In this document: positions 5,840 through 13,361 of the stretch, in pieces
Layout of the letters: the number at the start of each line of letters is the position of its first letter
Numbering within the stretch: position 1 is the first letter of the stretch
Source: Rickettsiaceae bacterium
GTDB lineage: Bacteria > Pseudomonadota > Alphaproteobacteria > Rickettsiales > Rickettsiaceae
Reading direction: 5' to 3'
Length of the DNA: 14,478 nucleotides
Assembly (NCBI GenBank): GCA_021741085.1
Contig: JAIOYM010000025.1
Location: 1-14,478, forward strand
The notes under the pieces: generated by a model
What the model was told of the DNA's origin: nothing
The model's input: the letters and a program-made list of their open reading frames with translations, nothing else
Databases searched by the model: none
Translations under genes and position numbers: made by a program

Positions 5840-7090
5840 TTATAGTTCCTCAGAATGACCGCTAAGATTTACAACATCTGTATGCGAACTATTGGGATTC
5901 ACACCATCTGCTAAAGCTCCAACGAATATTTTTATTGGATATAAAGATGAAGGTATCTTGTCACTACCAATCTCAACTGATGTACTAGCGAGTGTGCTTA
6001 GTGAATTACTTAAATTTACACAGTTTAAACTTAACATATCTATTAAGCCTTTTAAGCTCAATCCTATATTTTCAGCTACTCCCGTTAAAGTTTCTTCATT
6101 AAAAACTTTAAACATAACTTCGATTAAATTTTCAAAGCTATTTAAGGTAATAGAAGAGCTTCCTGAGGATAAATCTCTCAAGATGGTTGAGGTTACAATT
6201 TTTTGTATCAATCCTTCTTGACCGAAGTTACCACCAAATATTGTGTTAACTAAAGCTCCATTTAGGTCTGAATTGTTTAACATTGGTGCGAATGTTGAAG
6301 CTATACCTTTTATAGCAGGAATCAATGCTGAAAGTGCTGCATTTGAAACTCCTATAGTTATTTTTAATCCATCGTCAATTACCCACTTTACATTTGAGTT
6401 GTCAGCAGTAAATTTTTCTTCTTGCTTAATTATTTCGTTTAAAGCATCAACATTTTTGGCGCTAGTCTCTAATATACCTTGCGATAATCCACCATTAAAT
6501 TTGTTCGAGATTTCAAATAATGCTTTATGTAAATCCATAGCCGATGCTCCAGAAAATAGCTTGTCTCTACCAAAAGCAACTAGAGCATCTTTTTCTGTAT
6601 TTTTTAATGATTTTAATGCTTCGTTGTTATTAGATTCAGAAATAGACAGAATAATATCACAGGTTATTAATTCGAATATAAAATGTGAGTAAACGGAAAT
6701 AACTTTTAACTGTTCACCGGCATTGTTTTTAAAAGCCCAAGCTTGAAAAGCTTCTAAATATGGCCAAACAGTAGAATATAAAATATTAGGCAATTTTATT
6801 AATAATTCTTCAGGTAATTTTGCTAAACCTTCGAACTTATCAGCAATAGAATCTAGAGATTCTTTATCAAACGACACATCGTTTTGAAGAGCTTCAAAAA
6901 CAGCTACTATACTATCGGTTAATTTTGTTTTTTGATCAGCTGATAAATCTGTACTGTCGTTAATTGCAGAAAAAATCAGCGGATAAAGTGGCGATATGGC
7001 ACCATCAATAAATTGCGGTACAGCTAATAAATACTGTTGAGCAATAGGTAAATTAACATTATTTGCGAATTGACGGATAGATAAAGACAT
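5840..7090 (-). CDS. protein of unknown function, 416 residues
   Basis: I do not recognise this family. The gene is clearly real: a single 1251-base frame that starts 7 bases after a canonical AAGGAG ribosome site (7098-7103), one of the two good ones in the window. The product has no signal peptide and no clear transmembrane helix. It seems nearly all alpha-helical, acidic to neutral, with many A, S, N, L and I residues and only two cysteines. Stretches such as 245-275 are small and hydrophobic (S-A-L-I-P-A-I-K-G-I-A), as in packed helical repeats or proteins that insert into membranes after export. The C-terminus is polar (S-S-H-T-D...S-E-E-L). It stands alone: ubiG ends 254 bases upstream and nfuA is convergent. 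A secreted effector or a lineage-specific structural protein is possible, but nothing in the sequence shows it. Confidence 0.75.
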   Translation of the reverse strand: MSLSIRQFANNVNLPIAQQYLLAVPQFIDGAISPLYPLIFSAINDSTDLSADQKTKLTDSIVAVFEALQNDVSFDKESLDSIADKFEGLAKLPEELLIKLPNILYSTVWPYLEAFQAWAFKNNAGEQLKVISVYSHFIFELITCDIILSISESNNNEALKSLKNTEKDALVAFGRDKLFSGASAMDLHKALFEISNKFNGGLSQGILETSAKNVDALNEIIKQEEKFTADNSNVKWVIDDGLKITIGVSNAALSALIPAIKGIASTFAPMLNNSDLNGALVNTIFGGNFGQEGLIQKIVTSTILRDLSSGSSSITLNSFENLIEVMFKVFNEETLTGVAENIGLSLKGLIDMLSLNCVNLSNSLSTLASTSVEIGSDKIPSSLYPIKIFVGALADGVNPNSSHTDVVNLSGHSEEL

Positions 7091-7097
7091 AACTAGG

Positions 7098-7103
7098 CTC
7101 CTT
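7098..7103 (-). promoter_or_regulatory. strong Shine-Dalgarno of the 416-residue gene
   Basis: AAGGAG on the minus strand stands 7 bases before the ATG at 7090 and fixes that start. Most other genes in the window lack such a site. Confidence 0.8.
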
Positions 7104-7116
7104 TTTTTAATTAAAG

Positions 7117-7193
7117 TACTATTTTTTGAAATATAGCAACATATTTACTTTGTATTAAGTTTTAAAAGTACTTATATTTCAACTAAAATAGTA
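7117..7193. repeat. imperfect inverted repeat upstream of the 416-residue gene
   Basis: TACTATTTTTTGAAATATA (7117-7135) is matched in reverse complement by the run 7173-7193 (TATATTTCAA ... AAAATAGTA) with small gaps, 37 bases apart. It covers the expected promoter region and 5' leader of the minus-strand gene. It could be a binding site or a leader structure; the AT-rich composition makes chance pairing plausible. Confidence 0.3.
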
Positions 7194-7326
7194 ACAAAAA
7201 ATTAGTGCTTTTAAAAAGCTATAGGCTAAATAATAATTAAATTTTTTTAACTAGTTGTTTTTGGGTGACAAATAAGATTGCTAGTTTTGGTGTTTTATAA
7301 ACGTTATCTTTTATCCTTTAACTGTG

Positions 7327-7353
7327 AAAGTTTTTCAAGAAAGCTTAAACTTT
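7327..7353 (-). terminator. hairpin overlapping the end of ubiG
   Basis: AAAGTTT (7327-7333) pairs with AAACTTT (7347-7353), and AAG/CTT inside adds three pairs next to a 3-base bulge, closing on a 4-base loop. One arm overlaps the last codons and the stop of ubiG. No U-tract follows on the minus strand. Confidence 0.35.
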
Positions 7354-8055
7354 TTTAGCAGATATAATATAATTAGATAATATCATTTTTGAGATCTTAA
7401 AACCTTCAGGGTGCCAATTAAGGCCTTTGATATCTAAAGCTTTTAAATTGTTGCAGACGAAAAGGTTGACAAGCATTTTGGGAGAAATAAACTTATCATA
7501 CTCGTGAGTATTTTGAGGCAAAAAATTTAAAATATTTTCAGCGATGAATATCGACATTAACCATGAGATATAAGATTTATCTAAAGTTGATACAAAAATA
7601 ATCCCATTTTCTTTAAGCAAAGAAGATAGATGCGCAATTGTTGCTTTCGGATTTTCTACGTGCTCTAAAACTTCTAAACAAATTATTACGTCATATAATT
7701 TATCGGGACAAAAATTTTCTATAGCACTACAAATAAAATTTATATTGTTAACATCATTGAGTTTTGCATAATTTTGCGCGGCATCGATATTTTTTTGCCC
7801 CGCGTCTATTGCATCTACTCTGGCTTTAAGTTTAGCTAAAGAAATACTCGCTAAACCTCCGCCAGTGCCAGCATCTAAAATATTTAAATCAGAAAAATCA
7901 TGTTGCGAATTAGGAGGGAAATTTTCAAAAATTATCTGCTTGATGTAATTTATACGAATAGGGTTAATTTGGTGCAGCATGTCAAAGCTGCCACCAGATT
8001 TCCACCACTCGGCAGCAATTTTTTCAAATTTATCAATTTCTGTATTAACAACCAT
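7345..8055 (-). CDS. ubiG: ubiquinone biosynthesis O-methyltransferase UbiG
   Basis: This SAM-dependent enzyme carries out both O-methylation steps of ubiquinone synthesis at the inner face of the membrane. Family features run the whole length: the start F-E-K-I-A-A-E-W-W, SAM motif I at 60-68 (L-D-A-G-T-G-G-G-L), the acidic post-I region (V-D-A-I-D), then C-L-E-V-L-E-H-V and F-V-S-T-L-D, and the UbiG-specific stretch F-L-P-Q-N-T-H-E-Y-D-K-F-I-S-P. At 236 residues it is full length. Motif I has Thr where most UbiG proteins have Cys (GCGGG), a mild change that keeps the glycines. The gene starts 16 bases after the stop of the PF10116-type gene, so the two are probably co-transcribed. No ribosome site is evident. 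Confidence 0.95.
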   Translation of the reverse strand: MVVNTEIDKFEKIAAEWWKSGGSFDMLHQINPIRINYIKQIIFENFPPNSQHDFSDLNILDAGTGGGLASISLAKLKARVDAIDAGQKNIDAAQNYAKLNDVNNINFICSAIENFCPDKLYDVIICLEVLEHVENPKATIAHLSSLLKENGIIFVSTLDKSYISWLMSIFIAENILNFLPQNTHEYDKFISPKMLVNLFVCNNLKALDIKGLNWHPEGFKISKMILSNYIISAKKV

Positions 8056-8071
8056 ATTATAGTTATAAAAG

Positions 8072-8524
8072 TTATATTAGTTGATTAGCTAATTTGTTTT
8101 TCTTAAAAATAGATTTTTCAAAATGCTCGGGTTGCTCTTTTACTAAATCTTTTGATATTTCTTCGGATATAAGATTTTTTAAATTTACTGGCATTAGTTT
8201 TCTTAACTGTCCAAGTAATTTTGGTTCAGCAGCTAATATTATTTTGTTATATTCCTCATGATTGTTTATGAAGCTATTAAGTTCGTCTATTAAATTTTTG
8301 GCAGAGTGTTCTAGGTCTATTTGTTTTGGGTCTGTATGTGGTTCAAAAAAATGACTTTGTGTGGATGAAGATTTACTGAATCCGCCGTTATGTTTTTCAG
8401 GTTTGATATGTGCCTCTGGTAATAAATTTTTACCCGCTAAAAGATCTTGTACGGTGTTTTTTTCGCAAGAATAAAATTTGCAGAATTTTATGTTGGCTAG
8501 AACGATAAGTATTTTATGTAGCAT
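8072..8524 (-). CDS. 'protein required for attachment to host cells' family (PF10116-type)
   Basis: The 150-residue product follows the family layout. An N-terminal strand K-I-L-I-V-L-A-N-I-K-F-C-K-F-Y corresponds to the usual 'vAN-x-x-x-A-r-f-y'. A variable middle has D-P-K-Q-I-D-L-E-H-S-A-K-N-L-I-D-E-L, matching 'dp...e...Fa..la..L'. A conserved end reads I-I-L-A-A-E-P-K-L-L-G-Q-L-R (about 94-107), then L-I-S-E-E-I-S-K-D-L (about 118-127). The family is widespread in alphaproteobacteria, was named for a plant-attachment phenotype, and has been related to archaeo-eukaryotic release factor (eRF1-like) domains. Its biochemical role is unclear to me. It lacks a signal peptide and probably acts in the cytoplasm. 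The start is well fixed by AGGAGG 10 bases upstream. It lies first in a two-gene unit with ubiG. Confidence 0.8.
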   Translation of the reverse strand: MLHKILIVLANIKFCKFYSCEKNTVQDLLAGKNLLPEAHIKPEKHNGGFSKSSSTQSHFFEPHTDPKQIDLEHSAKNLIDELNSFINNHEEYNKIILAAEPKLLGQLRKLMPVNLKNLISEEISKDLVKEQPEHFEKSIFKKNKLANQLI

Positions 8525-8534
8525 GATGAAGTAA

Positions 8535-8540
8535 CCTCCT
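8535..8540 (-). promoter_or_regulatory. strong Shine-Dalgarno of the PF10116-type gene
   Basis: AGGAGG on the minus strand lies 10 bases before the ATG at 8524. It is the best ribosome binding site in the window and supports this start. Confidence 0.75.
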
Positions 8541-8617
8541 AATATTTGATGAACTAGGTTTGTTAATATTGATGTACAAAAAGACAGAAAGGGATAAATT
8601 CAGTTTTCAAACATTTA

Positions 8618-8722
8618 ATGACTAATAATACAACAATAGCAAAGGAACAATTTCAACTTATAGCTGATGCATTTTTTATTAAAAAATCAAAAGAAAAATA
8701 CAGCATGTTAACGAAAGTTTGA
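8618..8722 (+). CDS. possible small protein (34 residues) or gene remnant
   Basis: An ATG at 8618 opens a 34-residue frame ending in TGA at 8720-8722. The product would be MTNNTTIAKEQFQLIADAFF followed by a basic stretch (I-K-K-S-K-E-K-Y). The frame is in fact open from 8573. The composition (K, E, N, Q, with one amphipathic hydrophobic stretch) looks protein-like. It lies on the plus strand between two minus-strand genes, with no Shine-Dalgarno and no obvious promoter. It may be a true small gene, the remnant of a longer one, or chance in AT-rich DNA. Confidence 0.2.
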   Translation: MTNNTTIAKEQFQLIADAFFIKKSKEKYSMLTKV

Positions 8723-8739
8723 ATTGCCCCTAAACTATG

Positions 8740-8761
8740 TTAAATAGTAACAGCTATTTAA
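8740..8761 (-). terminator. hairpin overlapping the iscS stop codon
   Basis: TTAAATAG (8740-8747) and CTATTTAA (8754-8761) form a perfect 8-bp stem with a 6-base loop. The iscS stop (8758-8760) lies inside one arm. On the minus strand the stem is followed by ACATAGTTTAGGGGC, without a U-tract. It probably marks the 3' end of the lon-iscS transcript. Confidence 0.4.
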
Positions 8762-9984
8762 TGAGTTTTCCAGTTGATAGATTTTAAATCTATACCTTCT
8801 TGAGTCATTTCCCATAGAGGGCTTAATTCCCTTAGCTCTAGAACCTTTTTTACTATTAGGTTTGCGGCATAGTCTACTTCATCAATTGTAGTAAATCTAC
8901 CAAAACCGAATCTTAAAGAAGTGTGGGCTAGTTCTATGTCTACACCTAAAGCTTTGAGTACATATGATGGCTCAAGAGACGCAGAAGTACAAGCTGAACC
9001 AGAAGATACAGCTAAATCTTTTATCGCAAGTATTAAAGATTCACCTTCCACGAAAGCGAAACTTAAATTCAAATTCCCTGGATATCTTTGGTCTTTATCA
9101 CCATTTAAATATACATGAGTTAGTTTGTTATCTAGGATATTAAAAAAGTGTGCAAATAATTTGCTGCAGTGATTAAAGTCTTTTTGCATATCAGATTTGG
9201 CCAATTCGGCTGCTTTTCCAAAACCAACTAATAGAGCTGTTGGTAGAGTGCCTGAACGCATACCCCTTTCTTGGCCGCCACCATTAAATATCGGTACTAA
9301 TCGTACTCTTGGTTTTCTTCTAACATATAAAGCGCCAACGCCCTTAGGCCCATAAATTTTATGCGATGAGATGCTAGCTAAATCAATGTTCATTTTGTTT
9401 ACATCGATAGGTATTTTACCAAAAGCTTGCGCTATGTCGGTATGGAAAAATACATTATGCTTGCGGCATATTTTTCCTATTTCTTCAAGTGGTTGAATTA
9501 CTCCTATTTCGCTATTCACAGCTGTTATAGAAATAAGTAGAGTTTTATCCGTTATAGCTTTTTCAAGCTCATTTAAATCTATAAGACCATTAGTTTGAAC
9601 TGGTAAATAAGTTATTTTAAATCCCTCTTGAGCCAAGTGTCTACAAGTGTCCAAGACACATTTATGTTCGGTTCCAAGAGTAATTATGTGATTACGATTT
9701 TTCTCATAAAATTTTGCTATACCCTTAATTGCCAAGTTATTAGATTCAGTGGCTCCAGAGGTAAATATAATTTCCTTTGCTTCGGCAGAAATTAATTGGG
9801 CTACGTTTTTTCGAGCTTGTTCTATAGCAGATTCTGCTTCCCAACCAAATGAGTGACTACGAGAATGTGGATTACCAAATTTTTCAGTAAAATATGGTAG
9901 CATTACATCCAATACTCTTGGGTCTAGGGGAGTCGTTGCCTGATAATCTAAATATATTGGAAGTTTGATATTATTCATAATCAT
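8758..9984 (-). CDS. iscS: cysteine desulfurase, IscS type
   Basis: This PLP enzyme takes sulfur from cysteine for Fe-S clusters and tRNA thiolation. The start P-I-Y-L-D-Y-Q-A-T-T-P-L-D matches IscS. The PLP Lys209 sits in S-S-H-K-I-Y-G-P-K-G, and His107 stacks on the cofactor (T-E-H-K). Asp183 and Gln186 (H-T-D-I-A-Q) contact PLP. The mobile catalytic Cys332 is in S-S-G-S-A-C-T-S-A, in the long loop of group I enzymes. The end S-P-L-W-E-M-T-Q-E-G-I-D-L is the IscS-specific C-terminus that binds IscU. At 408 residues it is normal. No iscR, iscU, iscA or ferredoxin gene is next to it; instead it follows lon by 22 bases. A second ATG at 9978 is also possible as the start. Neither has a clear ribosome site. 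Confidence 0.97.
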   Translation of the reverse strand: MIMNNIKLPIYLDYQATTPLDPRVLDVMLPYFTEKFGNPHSRSHSFGWEAESAIEQARKNVAQLISAEAKEIIFTSGATESNNLAIKGIAKFYEKNRNHIITLGTEHKCVLDTCRHLAQEGFKITYLPVQTNGLIDLNELEKAITDKTLLISITAVNSEIGVIQPLEEIGKICRKHNVFFHTDIAQAFGKIPIDVNKMNIDLASISSHKIYGPKGVGALYVRRKPRVRLVPIFNGGGQERGMRSGTLPTALLVGFGKAAELAKSDMQKDFNHCSKLFAHFFNILDNKLTHVYLNGDKDQRYPGNLNLSFAFVEGESLILAIKDLAVSSGSACTSASLEPSYVLKALGVDIELAHTSLRFGFGRFTTIDEVDYAANLIVKKVLELRELSPLWEMTQEGIDLKSINWKTH

Positions 9985-10006
9985 TTTATAAGAATAAGTT
10001 TTTTTA

Positions 10007-12319
10007 TTAATTAGCCAAAGCTATTTTCAATACTTCATCTGAAGTTTTCACTGCAATTATCTTAAGTTCTTTGGTTATATCTTCTGGTACTTCTTTTAAA
10101 TCACGCATATTTGCTTCGGGAATAATTACAGTTTTAATATTACCTCTTAAAGCAGCAAGTAATTTTTCACGCAAACCTCCTATAGGCAACACTCTACCCA
10201 ATAATGTTATTTCTCCAGTCATAGCAACATCATGCTTTACTGGTTTTTGCAACATCATTGATACTATAGAAGTAAAAATAGCAATACCAGCTGAAGGCCC
10301 ATCTTTAGGTATGGCTCCGGCTGGAAAATGCAGGTGCACATCACGGTCTTTATAGGCTGTCTCTGGTATATTTAATTTATCAGCTTGAGATTTAAAGCAA
10401 CTATAAGCAGTTTGCGTAGACTCTCTCATAACTTCTCCAATCTTACCAGTAGCTTTAACTTCGCCCTTGCCGATCATCGATACAGCCTCTATAGACAACA
10501 AATCCCCTCCCGATTCTGTATAAGCTAGGCCAGTAGTGGTACCTATAATATCTTTTACTTCAGCAACATTGAATTGATGTCTTTGTACTCCAAGATATGT
10601 TTCTAGATCTTTTGTCTCTACACTTACAGTTTTTTCTTTACCTTCTATTATACTTTTTAAAGCTTTACGCACAACAGTAGCAAGCTCTCTTTCTAAAGAA
10701 CGAACCCCTGATTCTCTTGTATAATACTGTATTGTAGAAAGTATAGCATCATCAGTTATTAAAAACTCATTTTCTTTTACTTTATGAGATTGTTTTAATT
10801 TCGGTAGCAAATGTTTTTTTGCTATCGATAATTTTTCCGTCTCTAAATAACCCGGCACCTTTATAACCTCTAACCTATCAAGCAACGCTGGTGGAATATC
10901 ATAAGAGTTAGACGTAGCTATAAATAGCACTTTAGAGAGATCGTATTCAACCTCTAAATAATGATCGGCGAAACGTTTATTTTGCTCCGGATCTAAAACT
11001 TCTAAGAGCGCAGATGCTGGATCTCCGCGATAATCAAAGCCCATTTTGTCTATTTCGTCGAGTAAAATTACAGGATTATCAGTTTTAACTTTTTTTAGAA
11101 TAGAAATAAGTTTTCCAGGCATAGATCCTAGATATGTTCTTCTATGTCCTCTAATTTCTGCTTCGTCACGAACTCCGCCAAGAGAGAATTTTGCATACTC
11201 TCTATTAGTAGCTTCTGCTATAGCTTTTACCAAAGAAGTTTTACCAACGCCAGGAGGGCCCACTAAACATAATATGGGGCCTTGCATTTGTTTAGCGCGT
11301 TTTAATACAGCTAGATATTCTAATATACGCTCTTTTACTTTTTCCATTCCACAATGGTCTTTGTCTAAAACCTGGCTAGCTATTTTTAGATCTATTTTAC
11401 CCTGCTTCTCTTTTCCCCAGGGTAAATTCAATATCACGTCAAGATAACTGCGAATCACAGAAGTCTCTGAAGACATTGGATTCATGGATTTTAATTTTTT
11501 TATCTCGCTTAATACTTTGTCTTTAGCTTCACTAGAAAGTTGCAATTCATTCATTTTCTTTTCGTAAGAAGAAAAGTCGAATTTATCATCTTCCCCCAAT
11601 TCTTTTTGCAAGATTTTTATCTGCTCATTGATTAGGTAGTCTCTGTGAGATTTTTTTAGCTGTTGCTCTACTTTATTTTGTACTAATTGTTCGGTTTCAA
11701 GATTAGTTACTTCTCTGGTTAAAATTGCTAATAATTTTTTTGCTTTTGAAACTAGGTCATCTATCGATAAAAGTTCTTGCACCTTTTGTAAGGCAATTTT
11801 AACATTTGAAGATATAAAATTTATTATGAATTCATCGTTGGCTTCATCTTTAAGAGTGGTAATAATTTCGGGATTGATTTTTTTATCTAGCTTTATATAT
11901 TCTAAAAATTTATCTAAAAGCTTTTGGGAATAGAGATGTAATTCATCTAAATCCGAAATAGAATCGTTTCCAAGTAATTCATAAGAAGCAGAAAGATATT
12001 CTTTATCGTGTATAGCTGTTAGTTTAATTCGTTGTTGAGCGGTGACCAATATTTTAAGTTCTTTGCCATTTTCGTTAGGATCAGATACCACCTGCATTAT
12101 TTTTGCTATAACACCTACATCATAAAGATCATTTTCTGTAGGATTTTCTATAGTGGAAGTTTTTTGAGTTACTAAAATAATTTTCTTATCTTTACTAGCG
12201 TTAGACGCCTCAATAGCTTTTAAAGATTTTTCTCTCCCTATCGATAGTGGAACCATGATATGAGGAAATATAACCATATCTTTTAATGCTATTAACGGGA
12301 GTGGTTTTTTTTGGGACAT
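10007..12319 (-). CDS. lon: ATP-dependent Lon protease
   Basis: Lon is a cytoplasmic AAA+ serine protease that degrades misfolded and short-lived regulatory proteins. The 770-residue product is full length. The LonN substrate-binding domain is at about 6-200, a coiled-coil stretch at about 205-300, and the AAA+ module carries Walker A GPPGVGKT (354-361) and Walker B VILLDEID (417-424). The protease domain has the catalytic dyad Ser676 in P-K-D-G-P-S-A-G and Lys719 in G-L-R-E-K-L. It is the first gene of a unit with iscS. It is divergent from the PLP-enzyme gene at 12417. Only a weak AGGA precedes the ATG at 12319. In many bacteria lon is heat-induced; I see no clear sigma-32-type promoter here. 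Confidence 0.98.
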   Translation of the reverse strand: MSQKKPLPLIALKDMVIFPHIMVPLSIGREKSLKAIEASNASKDKKIILVTQKTSTIENPTENDLYDVGVIAKIMQVVSDPNENGKELKILVTAQQRIKLTAIHDKEYLSASYELLGNDSISDLDELHLYSQKLLDKFLEYIKLDKKINPEIITTLKDEANDEFIINFISSNVKIALQKVQELLSIDDLVSKAKKLLAILTREVTNLETEQLVQNKVEQQLKKSHRDYLINEQIKILQKELGEDDKFDFSSYEKKMNELQLSSEAKDKVLSEIKKLKSMNPMSSETSVIRSYLDVILNLPWGKEKQGKIDLKIASQVLDKDHCGMEKVKERILEYLAVLKRAKQMQGPILCLVGPPGVGKTSLVKAIAEATNREYAKFSLGGVRDEAEIRGHRRTYLGSMPGKLISILKKVKTDNPVILLDEIDKMGFDYRGDPASALLEVLDPEQNKRFADHYLEVEYDLSKVLFIATSNSYDIPPALLDRLEVIKVPGYLETEKLSIAKKHLLPKLKQSHKVKENEFLITDDAILSTIQYYTRESGVRSLERELATVVRKALKSIIEGKEKTVSVETKDLETYLGVQRHQFNVAEVKDIIGTTTGLAYTESGGDLLSIEAVSMIGKGEVKATGKIGEVMRESTQTAYSCFKSQADKLNIPETAYKDRDVHLHFPAGAIPKDGPSAGIAIFTSIVSMMLQKPVKHDVAMTGEITLLGRVLPIGGLREKLLAALRGNIKTVIIPEANMRDLKEVPEDITKELKIIAVKTSDEVLKIALAN

Positions 12320-12363
12320 TATTTCTATTTTCCTATTTTTATGTTAGAGTACTTCTTAAACAA

Positions 12364-12393
12364 TCTATATAGTAACAATATTTCTAAATTCAA
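12364..12393 (-). promoter_or_regulatory. candidate promoter of lon-iscS
   Basis: On the minus strand TTGAAT (12388-12393) is followed by TATAGA (12364-12369, 18-base spacer) or TATATA (12366-12371, 16-base spacer). This would place the transcript start about 40 bases before the lon ATG. A housekeeping-type match only. Confidence 0.4.
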
Positions 12394-12416
12394 CACTAAA
12401 AAGTTTTTACAAGTAA

Positions 12417-13361
12417 ATGTTAATACTAAATCCAGAAATAGTCAAAGAAGCATATAGCCGTATATCCGGATATCTAATAAATACGCCTTTGATTTTCTCA
12501 GATATTCTAACTAATGAACTGGGGCATAATGTTTATCTAAAATTGGATACAGAGCAAGTTACAGGGGCTTTTAAAGTTAGGGCCGTACTTAATCATTTAC
12601 TAACTCTAAAAGAACAAGGAAGATTGCCTAAAAAGGTAGTAGCTTACACTACTGGTAATCACGGTATAGCTCTTGGTTGGGCGGCAAATCTCCTAAACAT
12701 CGAAGCAAGAATATATGTGCCTAACTATGTTTCTGAGTATAAGCTAAAACTAATCAGACAAAATTCTGTGGAGCTAATTTGTACAAGTAATAGGCAAGAA
12801 GCAGAAGAAAAAACCCTTTCCGATGGAAAAAATGGTTTTTATTATCTGCACCCATCAGATAGCGATTATAGTATAGCTGGTGCTGGAACCATGTGTTATG
12901 AAGCGTTACAAGAAAATCCAAATATTGATACTATTTTTGCCTCATGTGGTGGTGGTGGTTTGTTGGCGGGTTCTTATTTAGCTAAAGAATTAGTCAATCA
13001 AAAGGCATTGTTATTTGGAGTCGAGCCTAAAAATGCAAATGACGCCCATATTTCTATTAAAACTGGAAAAATATTTCGCTTAAGTGAATCGCCAGAAACT
13101 ATAGCTGATGGTTTAAAAACACTTTCTGTCTCAAACCGCACATTCAACTATTTGCAAAAACTAGAAGATATTTTGTTAGTAGAAGAAGAGAAAATACAAT
13201 ATTGGACTGAATATTGTATAAATAAACTACAAATTCAAGCAGAACCTTCTTGCGCTATCAGCATTTCTGCTGCTTACGACTGGGGCAGGCGACATAATTG
13301 GCAAGAAGATAAAAAAAATATTTTAATCTTAATCTCGGGTAAAAATTATCAAACATACTAA
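12417..13361 (+). CDS. fold-type II PLP enzyme, threonine dehydratase / serine racemase family
   Basis: This family uses PLP to eliminate or racemise hydroxyl amino acids such as serine and threonine. Visible motifs are Lys53 in T-G-A-F-K-V-R-A (the PLP lysine, normally S-F-K-x-R-G-A), T-T-G-N-H-G (78-83, normally S-S-G-N-H-A), and the phosphate-binding glycines C-G-G-G-G-L (177-182). E-T-I-A-D-G-L-K resembles the metal-site region of serine racemase, and the C-terminal S-G-K-N (307-310) stands where S-G-G-N is usual. There is no regulatory ACT domain, so it is of the short catabolic/racemase type (314 residues) rather than biosynthetic IlvA. Several motif positions are changed, so the substrate cannot be called. 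The start follows an AT-rich leader without a good ribosome site and is divergent from lon. Confidence 0.85.
   Translation: MLILNPEIVKEAYSRISGYLINTPLIFSDILTNELGHNVYLKLDTEQVTGAFKVRAVLNHLLTLKEQGRLPKKVVAYTTGNHGIALGWAANLLNIEARIYVPNYVSEYKLKLIRQNSVELICTSNRQEAEEKTLSDGKNGFYYLHPSDSDYSIAGAGTMCYEALQENPNIDTIFASCGGGGLLAGSYLAKELVNQKALLFGVEPKNANDAHISIKTGKIFRLSESPETIADGLKTLSVSNRTFNYLQKLEDILLVEEEKIQYWTEYCINKLQIQAEPSCAISISAAYDWGRRHNWQEDKKNILILISGKNYQTY

Noticed and set aside
5892..6692. Two plus-strand open frames (109 and 149 codons) opposite the 416-residue gene
   Set aside because: They are covered by one continuous minus-strand frame with a strong ribosome site. Neither has its own start signals, and the translations look like antisense shadows.
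7104..7344. Small RNA or extra gene between ubiG and the orphan gene
   Set aside because: No open frame of note, no clear promoter-terminator pair; only the gapped inverted repeat is visible.
10071..11447. Plus-strand open frames of 94 and 133 codons within lon
   Set aside because: They are antisense to the conserved protease and AAA+ regions of lon and have no independent support.
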